A DNA stretch of 48,777 nt, from the NCBI GenBank assembly GCA_017848055.1, contig JAGALZ010000052.1, positions 1-48,777 on the forward strand, in the 5' to 3' direction. Shown one piece after another: positions 42,367 to 48,777 of the stretch. The stretch comes from Oscillospiraceae bacterium. Its GTDB lineage: Bacteria; Bacillota; Clostridia; Oscillospirales; Ruminococcaceae. The notes under the pieces are model-generated. The model had not been told where the DNA came from. It was given only the letters and a program-made list of their open reading frames with translations, and ran no database searches. The position numbers and the translations under genes are program-made. Within the stretch, counting starts at the first letter, position 1, and every line of letters starts with the position of its first letter.

Positions 42367-43200
42367 TTATTTACCGTTTCTGCGCTTTACGATAAACTTG
42401 TCGGAGCGATTGTGCTTAGCACGGGTCTTGTATCCCATTGTAGGCTTGCCCCAAGGTGTAACAGGACTTGGACGACCGATTGGTGACTTACCTTCACCAC
42501 CACCGTGTGGGTGGTCGCATGGGTTCATTACAGAACCTCTTACTGTAGGTCTGATACCGAGGTGTCTTGTCTTACCTGCCTTACCGATGTTTACGTTTTC
42601 GTGGTCGATGTTGCCAACCTGGCCGATTGATGCCATGCAGTTGATAGCAATCTTTCTCATTTCGCCGGAAGGAAGTCTTACGAGTGCGTAGTTGTCTTCC
42701 TTACCCATGAGCTGTGCCATGTTTCCTGCACTTCTTACGAGCTGAGCGCCCTTACCAGGATAAAGCTCGATGTTGTGGATGAATGTACCCACTGGAATGT
42801 TTGCGAGTGCAAGTGCGTTACCCGGCTTGATGTCAGCGTCTGCGCCGCTTCTTACTACGTCGCCTACTGCAAGTCCGTTAGGAGCAATGATGTATCTCTT
42901 TTCACCATCCTCGTACTGTACGAGTGCGATGAATGCGGATCTGTTAGGATCGTACTCAATTGTCATAACAGTTGCGTTCATTCCGATCTTGTTTCTCTTA
43001 AAATCAATTACACGGTACTTGTTTCTGTTTCCGCCGCCTCTGTGACGAACAGTGATTCTACCGTAGCTGTTTCTACCTGACTTCTTCTTGAGAGGTTCAA
43101 GCAGACTCTTTTCCGGAGCAACCTTGGACAGGCAGCTGTAATCGGTAACTGTCATACCTCTTCTGCCGGCTGTCGTTGGCTTGTAGCTCTTTATTGCCAT
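42367..43200 (-). CDS. rplB: 50S ribosomal protein L2
   Basis: A 277-residue core protein needed for subunit joining and peptidyl transfer. The C-terminal region [21 protein letters not shown] contains the conserved His associated with peptidyl-transferase activity; the N-terminal [20 protein letters not shown] is standard. AAAAGGAGTG lies 8 nt before the ATG. Unlike other genes of the S10 group it is preceded by a 131-nt gap with hairpins (43201-43331). Confidence 0.98.
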   Translation of the reverse strand: MAIKSYKPTTAGRRGMTVTDYSCLSKVAPEKSLLEPLKKKSGRNSYGRITVRHRGGGNRNKYRVIDFKRNKIGMNATVMTIEYDPNRSAFIALVQYEDGEKRYIIAPNGLAVGDVVRSGADADIKPGNALALANIPVGTFIHNIELYPGKGAQLVRSAGNMAQLMGKEDNYALVRLPSGEMRKIAINCMASIGQVGNIDHENVNIGKAGKTRHLGIRPTVRGSVMNPCDHPHGGGEGKSPIGRPSPVTPWGKPTMGYKTRAKHNRSDKFIVKRRNGK

Positions 43201-43331
43201 GTGATTTTCACTCCTTTTGAAGTTTTGCGAGAGTGTTGCTTCCTTTTCTTATAAAGGGAAGTCGCTCCCATACTTACGCCCCATACCTTTTGCGGGGCTT
43301 TCCTTAATATCTTTCGCCTTGTGGCTTAAAA
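43201..43331 (-). promoter_or_regulatory. Structured rplW-rplB intercistronic region
   Basis: The 131-nt gap contains a GCCCC/GGGGC hairpin (43278-43298) and a longer imperfect hairpin with a CTTCC/GGAAG core (about 43231-43270) just upstream of the rplB ribosome binding site. No open frame with a ribosome binding site is present. It may be a regulatory or processing site. Confidence 0.4.
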
Positions 43332-43628
43332 CTAGATAAGGTTATCGAAGAACTCGATTGTCTTCTCGCCTTCCTTGAGTGTTACGATTGCCTTCTTCCA
43401 GTCAGGAGTCTTGCCCTCGAATCTACCCATTCTCTTGTTCTTGCCGTTGCAGTTCATGGTGTTTACCTTCTCAACCTTTACGTCGAAAAGCTCTTCGATT
43501 GCCTTTGCAATCTCAACCTTGTTTGCGTCCTTTGCAACTGCGAAAGTATACTTGCGAAGCTGCAGTGCTTCGATGGAAGCCTCTGTAATGATAGGCTTGA
43601 TTACAATCTTCTGTGCAAGCTTTGCCAT
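43332..43628 (-). CDS. rplW: 50S ribosomal protein L23
   Basis: A 98-residue protein at the exit of the peptide tunnel and a docking site for trigger factor and [11 protein letters not shown] at the N-terminus, [31 protein letters not shown] in the middle, and the Gly/Lys-rich loop [13 protein letters not shown] are typical. The ATG overlaps the rplD stop (TAATG), so translation is coupled. Confidence 0.98.
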   Translation of the reverse strand: MAKLAQKIVIKPIITEASIEALQLRKYTFAVAKDANKVEIAKAIEELFDVKVEKVNTMNCNGKNKRMGRFEGKTPDWKKAIVTLKEGEKTIEFFDNLI

Positions 43629-44251
43629 TATGCGTATACCTCCTCAATCTTTGCAACTGCATCCTTTACAACGATGAACTTATCGTAGTTAAGAATGTCA
43701 TATACATTCAGTGTGTTTACAAGTGCTGTCTTCACACCAGGAATGTTGTTTGCGCTCTTGATTACCTTAGCGTCAACCTCAGGCATTACGATGAGTGCCT
43801 TGCCGTCTACGTTAAGAGCCTTGAGCATTGCAACTACTGTCTTTGTCTTGTACTCTTCAAGCTTGATGCTGTCAAGAACAACCATGTTGTTATCAAGTAC
43901 CTTTGTTGAAAGTGCAGACTTCATTGCAAGTCTTCTGAGCTTCTTGTTGAGTGCGTATCTGTAGCTTCTTGGCTTAGGACCAAGTGCGATACCACCGTGT
44001 ACCCACTGAGGAGATCTTGTTGAGCCCTGTCTTGCGTGGCCTGTACCCTTCTGTCTCCAAGGCTTTCTTCCGCCTCCGGAAACCTCAGTTCTTGTGAGTG
44101 TGGACTGTGTGCCCTGTCTCTGGTTTGCGAGGTAGTTTACTACCATTGCGTGCATAGCTGTCTTGTTTGGTTCGATACCAAAAATTGCATCGCTAAGCTC
44201 AGTGTCAGCAACCTTATTGCCGTTCATATCAAATACTGAAATATTTGGCAT
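43628..44251 (-). CDS. rplD: 50S ribosomal protein L4
   Basis: A 207-residue protein with an extended loop in the exit tunnel. The loop region [31 protein letters not shown] is intact. In E. coli L4 represses the S10 operon through its leader; whether that applies to the unrelated leader here is unknown. GGAGGAAA precedes the ATG. It lies 18 nt behind rplC and overlaps rplW by 1 nt. Confidence 0.98.
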   Translation of the reverse strand: MPNISVFDMNGNKVADTELSDAIFGIEPNKTAMHAMVVNYLANQRQGTQSTLTRTEVSGGGRKPWRQKGTGHARQGSTRSPQWVHGGIALGPKPRSYRYALNKKLRRLAMKSALSTKVLDNNMVVLDSIKLEEYKTKTVVAMLKALNVDGKALIVMPEVDAKVIKSANNIPGVKTALVNTLNVYDILNYDKFIVVKDAVAKIEEVYA

Positions 44252-44269
44252 AATTATTTCCTCCTTCCA

Positions 44270-44905
44270 CTAAGCCTTCTTAACGCAATCTACGATTGTT
44301 ACAACCGAGCCCTTAGGACCTGGAATTGCGCCTCTGATTGCGATAAGATTATTCTCTGCGTCAACCTTTACTACCTTGAGGTTCTGTACTGTTACTCTCT
44401 CAGCTCCGAGGTGACCAGGCATTCCCTTACCCTTGTAGATTCTGGATGGTGATGAACATGCACCCATTGAACCTGCGTGTCTGTGTACAGGGCCTGTACC
44501 GTGAGTATCCTTTAAGCTGTGGTTGTTGTGACGCTTGATTGTGCCTGCAAAGCCCTTACCCTTGCTTGTTCCGCATACATCTACGATGTCGCCTTCAGCA
44601 AATGCGTCAGCCTTTACAATGTCGCCTACGTTAAGAGCAGCTGTATCTTCGAGTCTGAACTCCTTGAGAGTTCTCTTCATTGCTACGTCTGCCTTCTTGA
44701 AGTGGCCCTGAAGAGGCTTTGTTACGTTCTTGGACTTGATATCGCCAAAACCGAGCTGAACTGCCTCGTATCCGTCATTTTCCGCTGTCTTCTTCTGTAC
44801 GACAACGCATGGACCTGCTTCAACTACTGTTACAGGAACAATTTTTCCTGCTTCATCGAAAATCTGTGTCATACCGATTTTCTTTCCGATGATTGCCTTT
44901 TGCAT
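44270..44905 (-). CDS. rplC: 50S ribosomal protein L3
   Basis: A 211-residue protein whose central extension reaches the peptidyl-transferase centre. It starts [20 protein letters not shown] and contains [16 protein letters not shown] and the conserved [30 protein letters not shown] block. The ATG at 44905 follows GGAGG by 9 nt; the frame is open 14 codons further upstream without a site. The 95-nt gap to rpsJ holds an AGAGATTT/AAATCTCT hairpin. Confidence 0.97.
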   Translation of the reverse strand: MQKAIIGKKIGMTQIFDEAGKIVPVTVVEAGPCVVVQKKTAENDGYEAVQLGFGDIKSKNVTKPLQGHFKKADVAMKRTLKEFRLEDTAALNVGDIVKADAFAEGDIVDVCGTSKGKGFAGTIKRHNNHSLKDTHGTGPVHRHAGSMGACSSPSRIYKGKGMPGHLGAERVTVQNLKVVKVDAENNLIAIRGAIPGPKGSVVTIVDCVKKA

Positions 44906-45000
44906 TTTCTTTTTCCTCCTAATTAGGTTATTGGTTGGGGTTTCCAACGTGACCTGCCGTAAAACCGTTGAGAGATTTTCCTTGAAATCTCTTTAGGAAA

Positions 45001-45315
45001 TTACTTGATTTCCATTACGATTTCAACACCTGCAGGAAGTTCAAGACTCTGGAGAGAGCTCATTGTTTCTTCAGTTGGTCTGAGCACGTCGATAAGTCTC
45101 TTGTGTGTTCTCAGCTCAAACTGCTCACGGCTGTCCTTGTACTTGTGTACAGCTCTGAGGATTGTAACTATCTCCTTGTCAGTTGGCAGTGGAATCGGAC
45201 CACTTACCTTTGCACCAGAACGCTTTACGCCATCAACGATTTTAGCTGCTGCTGCATCTACTACAGCGTGCTCATAACCCTTGATTCTGATTCTGATTTT
45301 TTCATTGACTGCCAC
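45001..45315 (-). CDS. rpsJ: 30S ribosomal protein S10
   Basis: A 104-residue protein of the 30S head; in other bacteria it also binds NusB/NusG in antitermination. It shows [62 protein letters not shown], all standard. The start codon is GTG at 45315, with AAGGAGG 8 nt upstream. It is the first gene of the ribosomal cluster and is preceded by a long leader (45316-45674). Confidence 0.98.
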   Translation of the reverse strand: MAVNEKIRIRIKGYEHAVVDAAAAKIVDGVKRSGAKVSGPIPLPTDKEIVTILRAVHKYKDSREQFELRTHKRLIDVLRPTEETMSSLQSLELPAGVEIVMEIK

Positions 45316-45674
45316 TTAAATCGCCTCCTTAAAGCATAAATTCTTTGGGGGCAAGACCTGTAATTCATGGCTTAAAAGCCGTTGAAATCTTTCACACGCT
45401 CCCGTGTGTTTCATGTCTTAGACATAAAAGAAACCCAAAAACAGCTATAGTTTTCGGATTCGACATAATACACACGTTTCAGGTACCTGCGGCACAAAAG
45501 CAGATTTCTGCCCTTCGCAAGAATGCCTTTTCCGGCACCCTGATTGTGAAAAGTATTTCGGTCGCCCGGTTTAAAATCGGACATACTCCACGGAAATTCC
45601 CCGACTCAAAGGTCGGCCACCTCCCGCTTCATCGCATATCTTTGCCGCAATATCGCGGCAGTTGCAGTCACGCA
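45316..45674 (-). promoter_or_regulatory. Long structured leader of the S10 operon
   Basis: About 360 nt of untranslated RNA between the predicted start site and rpsJ. Clear hairpins include TGCCGC/GCGGCA (45643-45660), CCGAC/GTCGG (45601-45616), GCAGA/TCTGC (45500-45511), CACACG/CGTGTG (45393-45408), ATGTC/GACAT (45413-45425) and GGCTT/AAGCC (45369-45380). A weak terminator-like hairpin (45435-45457) is followed by GUUUCUUUUA in RNA. No credible small protein gene was found. Together with the sequence up to rpsT this is a 600-base gene-free stretch. Confidence 0.6.
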
Positions 45675-45680
45675 AGATAT

Positions 45681-45709
45681 ATTTTAACACTATTTACGCC
45701 CATTTTCAA
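45681..45709 (-). promoter_or_regulatory. Promoter of the S10-spc-alpha cluster
   Basis: TTGAAA (45704-45709), 17-nt spacer, TAAAAT (45681-45686) on the minus strand. I found no other comparable promoter inside the cluster. Confidence 0.75.
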
Positions 45710-45803
45710 GGGTTTTATACAATAATCCCGTGTAGAACTTTTCCAAACTTTAAAACCGCTTTTTGTACACTTTGCACAGCGTTGTATGGGTGTGTTTTTC
45801 ACT

Positions 45804-45819
45804 ATACTATATATAGTAT
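45804..45819. repeat. Perfect 16-bp AT-rich palindrome
   Basis: ATACTATATATAGTAT between the S10 promoter and the rpsT terminator. It could be a protein-binding site or chance in AT-rich sequence; no gene start is close by. Confidence 0.4.
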
Positions 45820-45871
45820 CCGCCAGGTCTGAGGGCGAATGACGCTGCCACTGCCGACTCGGCAGAAAAAT

Positions 45872-45902
45872 AATCCCTGATGTGGGTTAGGCATCAGGGA
45901 TT
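45872..45902 (-). terminator. rpsT terminator
   Basis: Perfect 11-bp stem AATCCCTGATG/CATCAGGGATT with a 9-nt loop, followed by ATTTTTC on the minus strand. Confidence 0.9.
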
Positions 45903-45919
45903 TTGCAATTCAATAAAAA

Positions 45920-46183
45920 TTAGCCGTTAGACTTGTTGAGTCTTGTAGCGAGATTAGACTTCTTTCTTGCAGCAGTATTCTTGTGAAGGATACCCTTTGT
46001 GCAAGCCATGTCAATCTTCTTGATAGCAACCTTAACAGCCTGCTCCTTGTTCTCAGCGTTCTCAGCGATTGCGAGGTCAGCCTTCTTGATAGCTGTCTTA
46101 AGGTCAGACTTTACCATTTTGTTCTGGAGAGTCTTCTTCTCGATAACGAGAGTTCTCTTCTTTGCGGACTTAATGTTTGGCAT
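45920..46183 (-). CDS. rpsT: 30S ribosomal protein S20
   Basis: An 87-residue, highly basic helical protein binding 16S rRNA. It starts [22 protein letters not shown] and has [23 protein letters not shown] at the end, the family signature. AGGAGG lies about 9 nt before the ATG. It is transcribed alone, with its own promoter (46294-46322), a leader of about 100 nt with two hairpins, and a terminator (45872-45902). It is divergent from gpr, as in many Clostridia. Confidence 0.97.
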   Translation of the reverse strand: MPNIKSAKKRTLVIEKKTLQNKMVKSDLKTAIKKADLAIAENAENKEQAVKVAIKKIDMACTKGILHKNTAARKKSNLATRLNKSNG

Positions 46184-46287
46184 TCAAAACACCTCCTGAA
46201 ATTTTCCAATCAATATTATGCGCTTATTCGGATAAGCTAATTGCATACTGAGAGGGAAATGCAATAGTGCGTATTAAACAAGCATCA
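46184..46287 (-). promoter_or_regulatory. rpsT leader with two hairpins
   Basis: RNA from the predicted start forms TTGCAT/ATGCAA with a 12-nt loop, then GCTTAT/ATAAGC with a 4-nt loop, before the ribosome binding site. S20 represses its own translation in E. coli; control here is only a possibility. Confidence 0.4.
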
Positions 46288-46293
46288 AGAAAT

Positions 46294-46322
46294 ATAATAC
46301 CACATTTAAAGCCGTTTGGCAA
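46294..46322 (-). promoter_or_regulatory. rpsT promoter
   Basis: TTGCCA (46317-46322), 17-nt spacer, TATTAT (46294-46299) on the minus strand. Confidence 0.7.
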
Positions 46323-46403
46323 GAGTTTTTTGCGAAAATATCATAAAAAATTTCGACGCTCTATTGTATAACTTCTACTAAAAATCACAGGAAGGTGAGC
46401 AAT

Positions 46404-47246
46404 TTGCCGCTTAGAACAGACCTTGCGACCGAAAGCGTCCGACTTTCTTATCAGGACAACCTGCCCGACGGAATAGACCACTGCACCGAAAACATGGGCA
46501 ATCTCGAAATCTCACGCACAAAAATCAGCACCCGCACCGCATCTGAGAAAATCGCAAAACCAATCGGCAGTTATGTTACCATCTCCTCGCTCGACTTCTC
46601 GCTGGAGTCATCGCCTGCGGAGTTTGAGGAGAGGGCACATACACTTGCAGCTGAAATCCGCAATCTCTGCGGTGAATTTTCCTCGGTACTTGCTGTGGGG
46701 CTTGGAAACAGATTTGTAACACCCGACAGCATCGGCCCGCTTGTCTGCGACAAGCTTCTGGCGACAAGGCACATTCACAGACTTGCGAAGGAAATCACGA
46801 CCGACGGCTTGGGTGTTCTGTCGGCGGTAGCACCGGGTGTTATGGGGCAGACGGGAATTGAGGCTGCCGAGGCTGTAAAATCGATAGCAGACAGCATTCG
46901 CCCCGATGTTATAATAGTAGTTGACGCACTCGCCTGCTGTGAAGCCCAGAATCTTGCAAAGACAATTCAGCTTTGCGACAGCGGAATTTCCCCGGGGAGC
47001 GGTGTCGGAAACGCAAGGGCGGAGTTTTCGCCAGAATCAATGGGCAGGAAAGTTGTTGCAATAGGTGTGCCGACAGTTATTGATGCGGATGTGCTTTGCA
47101 ATGGTGATACTATATATAATGGTATGTTCGTAACTCCACGGAGCATAGACAGCCTTGCGAGAAGAATGTCGGCTCTCATTGCTATGGGAATTAACCTCGC
47201 TGTGCATCCGTCCCTTTCGGTGGAGGAGATTATTTCGCTTGTGTAG
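46404..47246 (+). CDS. gpr: GPR endopeptidase (germination protease)
   Basis: A 280-residue aspartic-type protease that degrades small acid-soluble spore proteins at germination. RTDLATES near the start, LAVGLGNRFVTPDSIGPLVCDKLLATRH, the VSAVAPGVMGQTG-like block, VDALAC, GISPGSGVGNARAEF and GVPTVIDADV are family hallmarks. Its presence marks a spore-forming lineage. The start is placed at TTG 46404: the strong AGGAAGGTGA site lies at 46389-46398, and a GTG start at 46395 would sit inside it. No clear sigma-A promoter was found; GCAAG-18 nt-CATAAAA (46319-46348) weakly resembles a forespore (sigma-G/F) promoter. Confidence 0.93.
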   Translation: MPLRTDLATESVRLSYQDNLPDGIDHCTENMGNLEISRTKISTRTASEKIAKPIGSYVTISSLDFSLESSPAEFEERAHTLAAEIRNLCGEFSSVLAVGLGNRFVTPDSIGPLVCDKLLATRHIHRLAKEITTDGLGVLSAVAPGVMGQTGIEAAEAVKSIADSIRPDVIIVVDALACCEAQNLAKTIQLCDSGISPGSGVGNARAEFSPESMGRKVVAIGVPTVIDADVLCNGDTIYNGMFVTPRSIDSLARRMSALIAMGINLAVHPSLSVEEIISLV

Positions 47247-47267
47247 ATTAGGATTTCGTTCTCGGTG

Positions 47268-47296
47268 TTGCAAACCCTCGCCACTTGTGCTATATT
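47268..47296 (+). promoter_or_regulatory. Possible promoter of the YaiI/YqxD gene
   Basis: TTGCAA (47268-47273), 17-nt spacer, TATATT (47291-47296). Confidence 0.55.
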
Positions 47297-47327
47297 TATA
47301 ATTGTATATACAAGCGGGGTGGCAGGG

Positions 47328-47768
47328 ATGAAAATTTATATCGACGCTGACGGGTGTCCTGTTGTTGACGAGGCAATTTCGGTTGCAAGGGAATTTTCAC
47401 TCCCCTGCGTTCTTATCTGCGACACCTCCCACAGCTTCGAGAGGCAGGGTGCGGAAACAATTACTGTTGACAAGGGTGCGGACAGTGCAGATTTCTACCT
47501 GGTGAACCTCGTAAGCGGCGGCGATATCGCCATAACCCAGGACTACGGACTTGCGGCGATGTGCCTTTCAAAAAAGGCTATCGTTCTCAACCAGGACGGC
47601 AAGCAGTACACAAACGAGAATATCTCAGGGCTTCTCGAAATGAGGGCGGCTGCGAAAAAGGCTCGCCGTGCAGGAAAACACCTCAAAGGCCCTAAAAAAC
47701 GCTCACCCGAGCAGGATGAGATGTTTACAGACTCATTGAAAAGAATAATTACGGAGGTAACAAAATGA
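47328..47768 (+). CDS. YaiI/YqxD (DUF188) family protein
   Basis: A 146-residue soluble protein. It begins MKIYIDADGCPVVDEA and contains TVDKGADSADFYLVNLVSGGDIAITQDYGLA, the PIN-like acidic signature of the DUF188 family. The Asp residues suggest a metal-dependent nuclease-like site, but no activity is established. The ATG at 47328 follows a purine-rich GGGGTGGCAGGG stretch; the frame extends upstream to 47265, through the promoter candidate. Its last codons overlap the next gene by 4 nt (ATGA), so the two are translated together. Confidence 0.88.
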   Translation: MKIYIDADGCPVVDEAISVAREFSLPCVLICDTSHSFERQGAETITVDKGADSADFYLVNLVSGGDIAITQDYGLAAMCLSKKAIVLNQDGKQYTNENISGLLEMRAAAKKARRAGKHLKGPKKRSPEQDEMFTDSLKRIITEVTK

Positions 47769-48349
47769 CACATATCTATTTTGTAAGGCACGCACAGCCG
47801 ATACCTAACTACGAAATCAACCGCACACGCCCTCTTTCCGATGAGGGCAGAGCCGACTGCAGCAAGGTGTGCGACTGTCTTAAAGACATAAAGCTCGACT
47901 ATGCAGTTTCAAGCCCGTTTATCAGAAGCGTTGACACAATAAAGAAATGTGCAGAAATGCACGGACTTGAAATCGAAACAAACGAGGATTTCAGAGAGCG
48001 AACTTGCGGCAGAATACCGACAGACAAGCATTTTTCGCTGACCGAAGCAAGATGGGCAGACTTCGATTTCTGCGAAGAAGGCGGTGAAAACATCCGTCAG
48101 GTTCAGGAAAGAAATATGCGTTCTCTCAAAAAGCTCCTCACAGAACACGAAGGTGAAAGCATTCTTTTCGGAACCCATGGTACAGCTCTCTCAACAATCC
48201 TCAACTACTACGATAGAAGCTTCGGATACAACGACTTTATGGCTATTGTTGATATGATGCCATACATAATCAGACTCGACTTCGACGGCGATAAGCTCAT
48301 AGGAAAAGAAGTGCTCCTCGAAGTCTATAAACAATATAATTCTAAGTAA
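47765..48349 (+). CDS. Histidine phosphatase family protein
   Basis: A 194-residue protein of the phosphoglycerate-mutase-like superfamily. The phospho-accepting His is in VRHAQP (His9; RHAQ instead of the common RHGE), further signatures are SSPFIRSVDTIKK, the Glu in FRERTCG, and the second His in FGTHGTALS. Substrates range from sugar phosphates to nucleotides and cannot be predicted here. GGAGG lies about 7 nt before the ATG, inside the DUF188 gene, with which it overlaps by 4 nt. The palindromic element at 48384 follows. Confidence 0.88.
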   Translation: MTHIYFVRHAQPIPNYEINRTRPLSDEGRADCSKVCDCLKDIKLDYAVSSPFIRSVDTIKKCAEMHGLEIETNEDFRERTCGRIPTDKHFSLTEARWADFDFCEEGGENIRQVQERNMRSLKKLLTEHEGESILFGTHGTALSTILNYYDRSFGYNDFMAIVDMMPYIIRLDFDGDKLIGKEVLLEVYKQYNSK

Positions 48350-48383
48350 AGACACTATCCATATAGTACTTTATAGCTGTTTA

Positions 48384-48590
48384 TCGGGGGAAACCTTTCT
48401 GAAGAAAGTTTATCCCCCGAACCCCCTTACAAAGACTTTTAATATGATTTCAGCCCCATAGGGTACCTATCACAGTCACGAGAATTTTGAAATTTATCTC
48501 TGATGAGTACCCTATGGGGCTGAAATTTTATTACAAAAGTTTTAGGAAAGGAGTTTGAGGAACAACCCTTTTTCAAAAGGGTTTTCCTCA
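48384..48590. repeat. Nested palindromic element, 207 bp
   Basis: Three hairpins in a larger dyad. The central one has perfect 19-bp arms (48448-48466 and 48507-48525). The left hairpin (48384-48420) closes with TCGGGGG/CCCCCGA; the right one (48556-48590) closes with TGAGGAA/TTCCTCA. The left hairpin is similar to the reverse complement of the right one, so the whole is an old inverted repeat. No coding frame lies inside. It may be a MITE-like repeat or a structured RNA. Confidence 0.75.
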
Positions 48591-48695
48591 ATAATACCCA
48601 TAATGTGCTATATAGGTATTATCTTTATTATTGTATATTTTGGATTTGTCAATAAATGTGCAGTCGGGAAATACCCAAAATTTCAATAGCTTGCG
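48591..48695. other. AT-rich gap after the palindromic element
   Basis: Contains an ATAATACC/GGTATTAT inverted repeat (48591-48622) and, from 48657, a TG-starting stretch that could be the end of an insertion sequence. No gene seen. Confidence 0.4.
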
Positions 48696-48776
48696 TTATG
48701 CTGCGGATTTCTGCGATAAGTACTGCTCCTTGTAAGCTACAGGCGGCAGGCCGCCGGGGTTGAAGCTTGTGACACG
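48696..48776 (-). CDS. Possible C-terminal end of a transposase (runs off window)
   Basis: The last 26 codons of a minus-strand frame ending at 48696 encode a tail with GGLPPVAYKEQYLSQ, which resembles the end of IS3-family transposases (GLSPVEYRxQ). The rest lies beyond the window. The stretch is too short to be certain. Confidence 0.3.
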   Translation of the reverse strand, partial: RVTSFNPGGLPPVAYKEQYLSQKSAA

Positions 48777-48777
48777 A

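Noticed and set aside
45851..45865. CTGCCGACTCGGCAG as a terminator
   Set aside because: The T-run lies on the wrong side for either neighbouring transcript; the true rpsT terminator is at 45872-45902.
1..48777. CRISPR array, prophage or restriction system
   Set aside because: No regularly spaced repeats, no phage structural genes and no methyltransferase/nuclease pair were found.

Overview
The window reads as chromosome of a low-to-mid G+C, spore-forming member of the Clostridia, most likely the Oscillospiraceae/Ruminococcaceae. The evidence is a germination protease gene (gpr), a dimeric-type glycyl-tRNA synthetase, pyruvate phosphate dikinase, four-cysteine zinc forms of S14, L24 and adenylate kinase, a KOW-domain gene between map and infA, strong GGAGG ribosome binding sites, and classical TTGACA/TATAAT promoters. 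I do not name a genus. No tRNA, rRNA, CRISPR array or complete insertion sequence was seen.

Layout. Positions 1-9500 hold housekeeping genes on the minus strand: the 5' part of ppdK, glmU, an ECF transporter S component with coaX (candidate pantothenate uptake and phosphorylation), serC-serA with a small membrane protein, glyS, and an AqpZ-like aquaporin. Positions 9600-14100 are a glycan-related patch: an orphan solute-binding lipoprotein, an SGNH-esterase lipoprotein, and a divergent cytoplasmic CE2-like esterase whose promoter carries a perfect LacI/cre-type palindrome. Positions 14200-23700 mix less-known genes with repair and RNA modification: a zinc-ribbon membrane protein, a VTC/DUF4956 pair, tatD, a large P-type-ATPase-like protein that lacks every catalytic motif, rlmB, an OGG1-type glycosylase and a double-zinc-site DUF6062 protein, followed by about 800 bp without a credible gene. 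Positions 23700-29300 encode a membrane-anchored VWA/calcium-repeat/cysteine-peptidase-like protein, a sialate O-acetylesterase and an ABC-F ATPase.

Positions 29460-45690 are a complete S10-spc-alpha ribosomal cluster on the minus strand, in the order rpsJ, rplCDWB, rpsS, rplV, rpsC, rplP, rpmC, rpsQ, rplNXE, rpsNH, rplFR, rpsE, rpmD, rplO, secY, adk, map, KOW gene, infA, rpmJ, rpsMKD, rpoA, rplQ. It starts at one clear promoter with a leader of about 360 nt and ends at one terminator. Most gaps are 1-30 nt. The exceptions, before rplB, rpsD and rpoA, contain stable hairpins and are the best candidates for RNA-based control.

After the cluster come rpsT with its own promoter and leader, then a plus-strand run: gpr, a YaiI/YqxD protein and a histidine phosphatase. 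The right end holds a 207-bp nested palindrome and possibly the last codons of a transposase. The strongest leads for undescribed biology are the P-type-ATPase pseudoenzyme (17765-20260), the multi-domain surface protein (23721-26057), the nested palindrome (48384-48590), and the structured leaders inside the ribosomal cluster.
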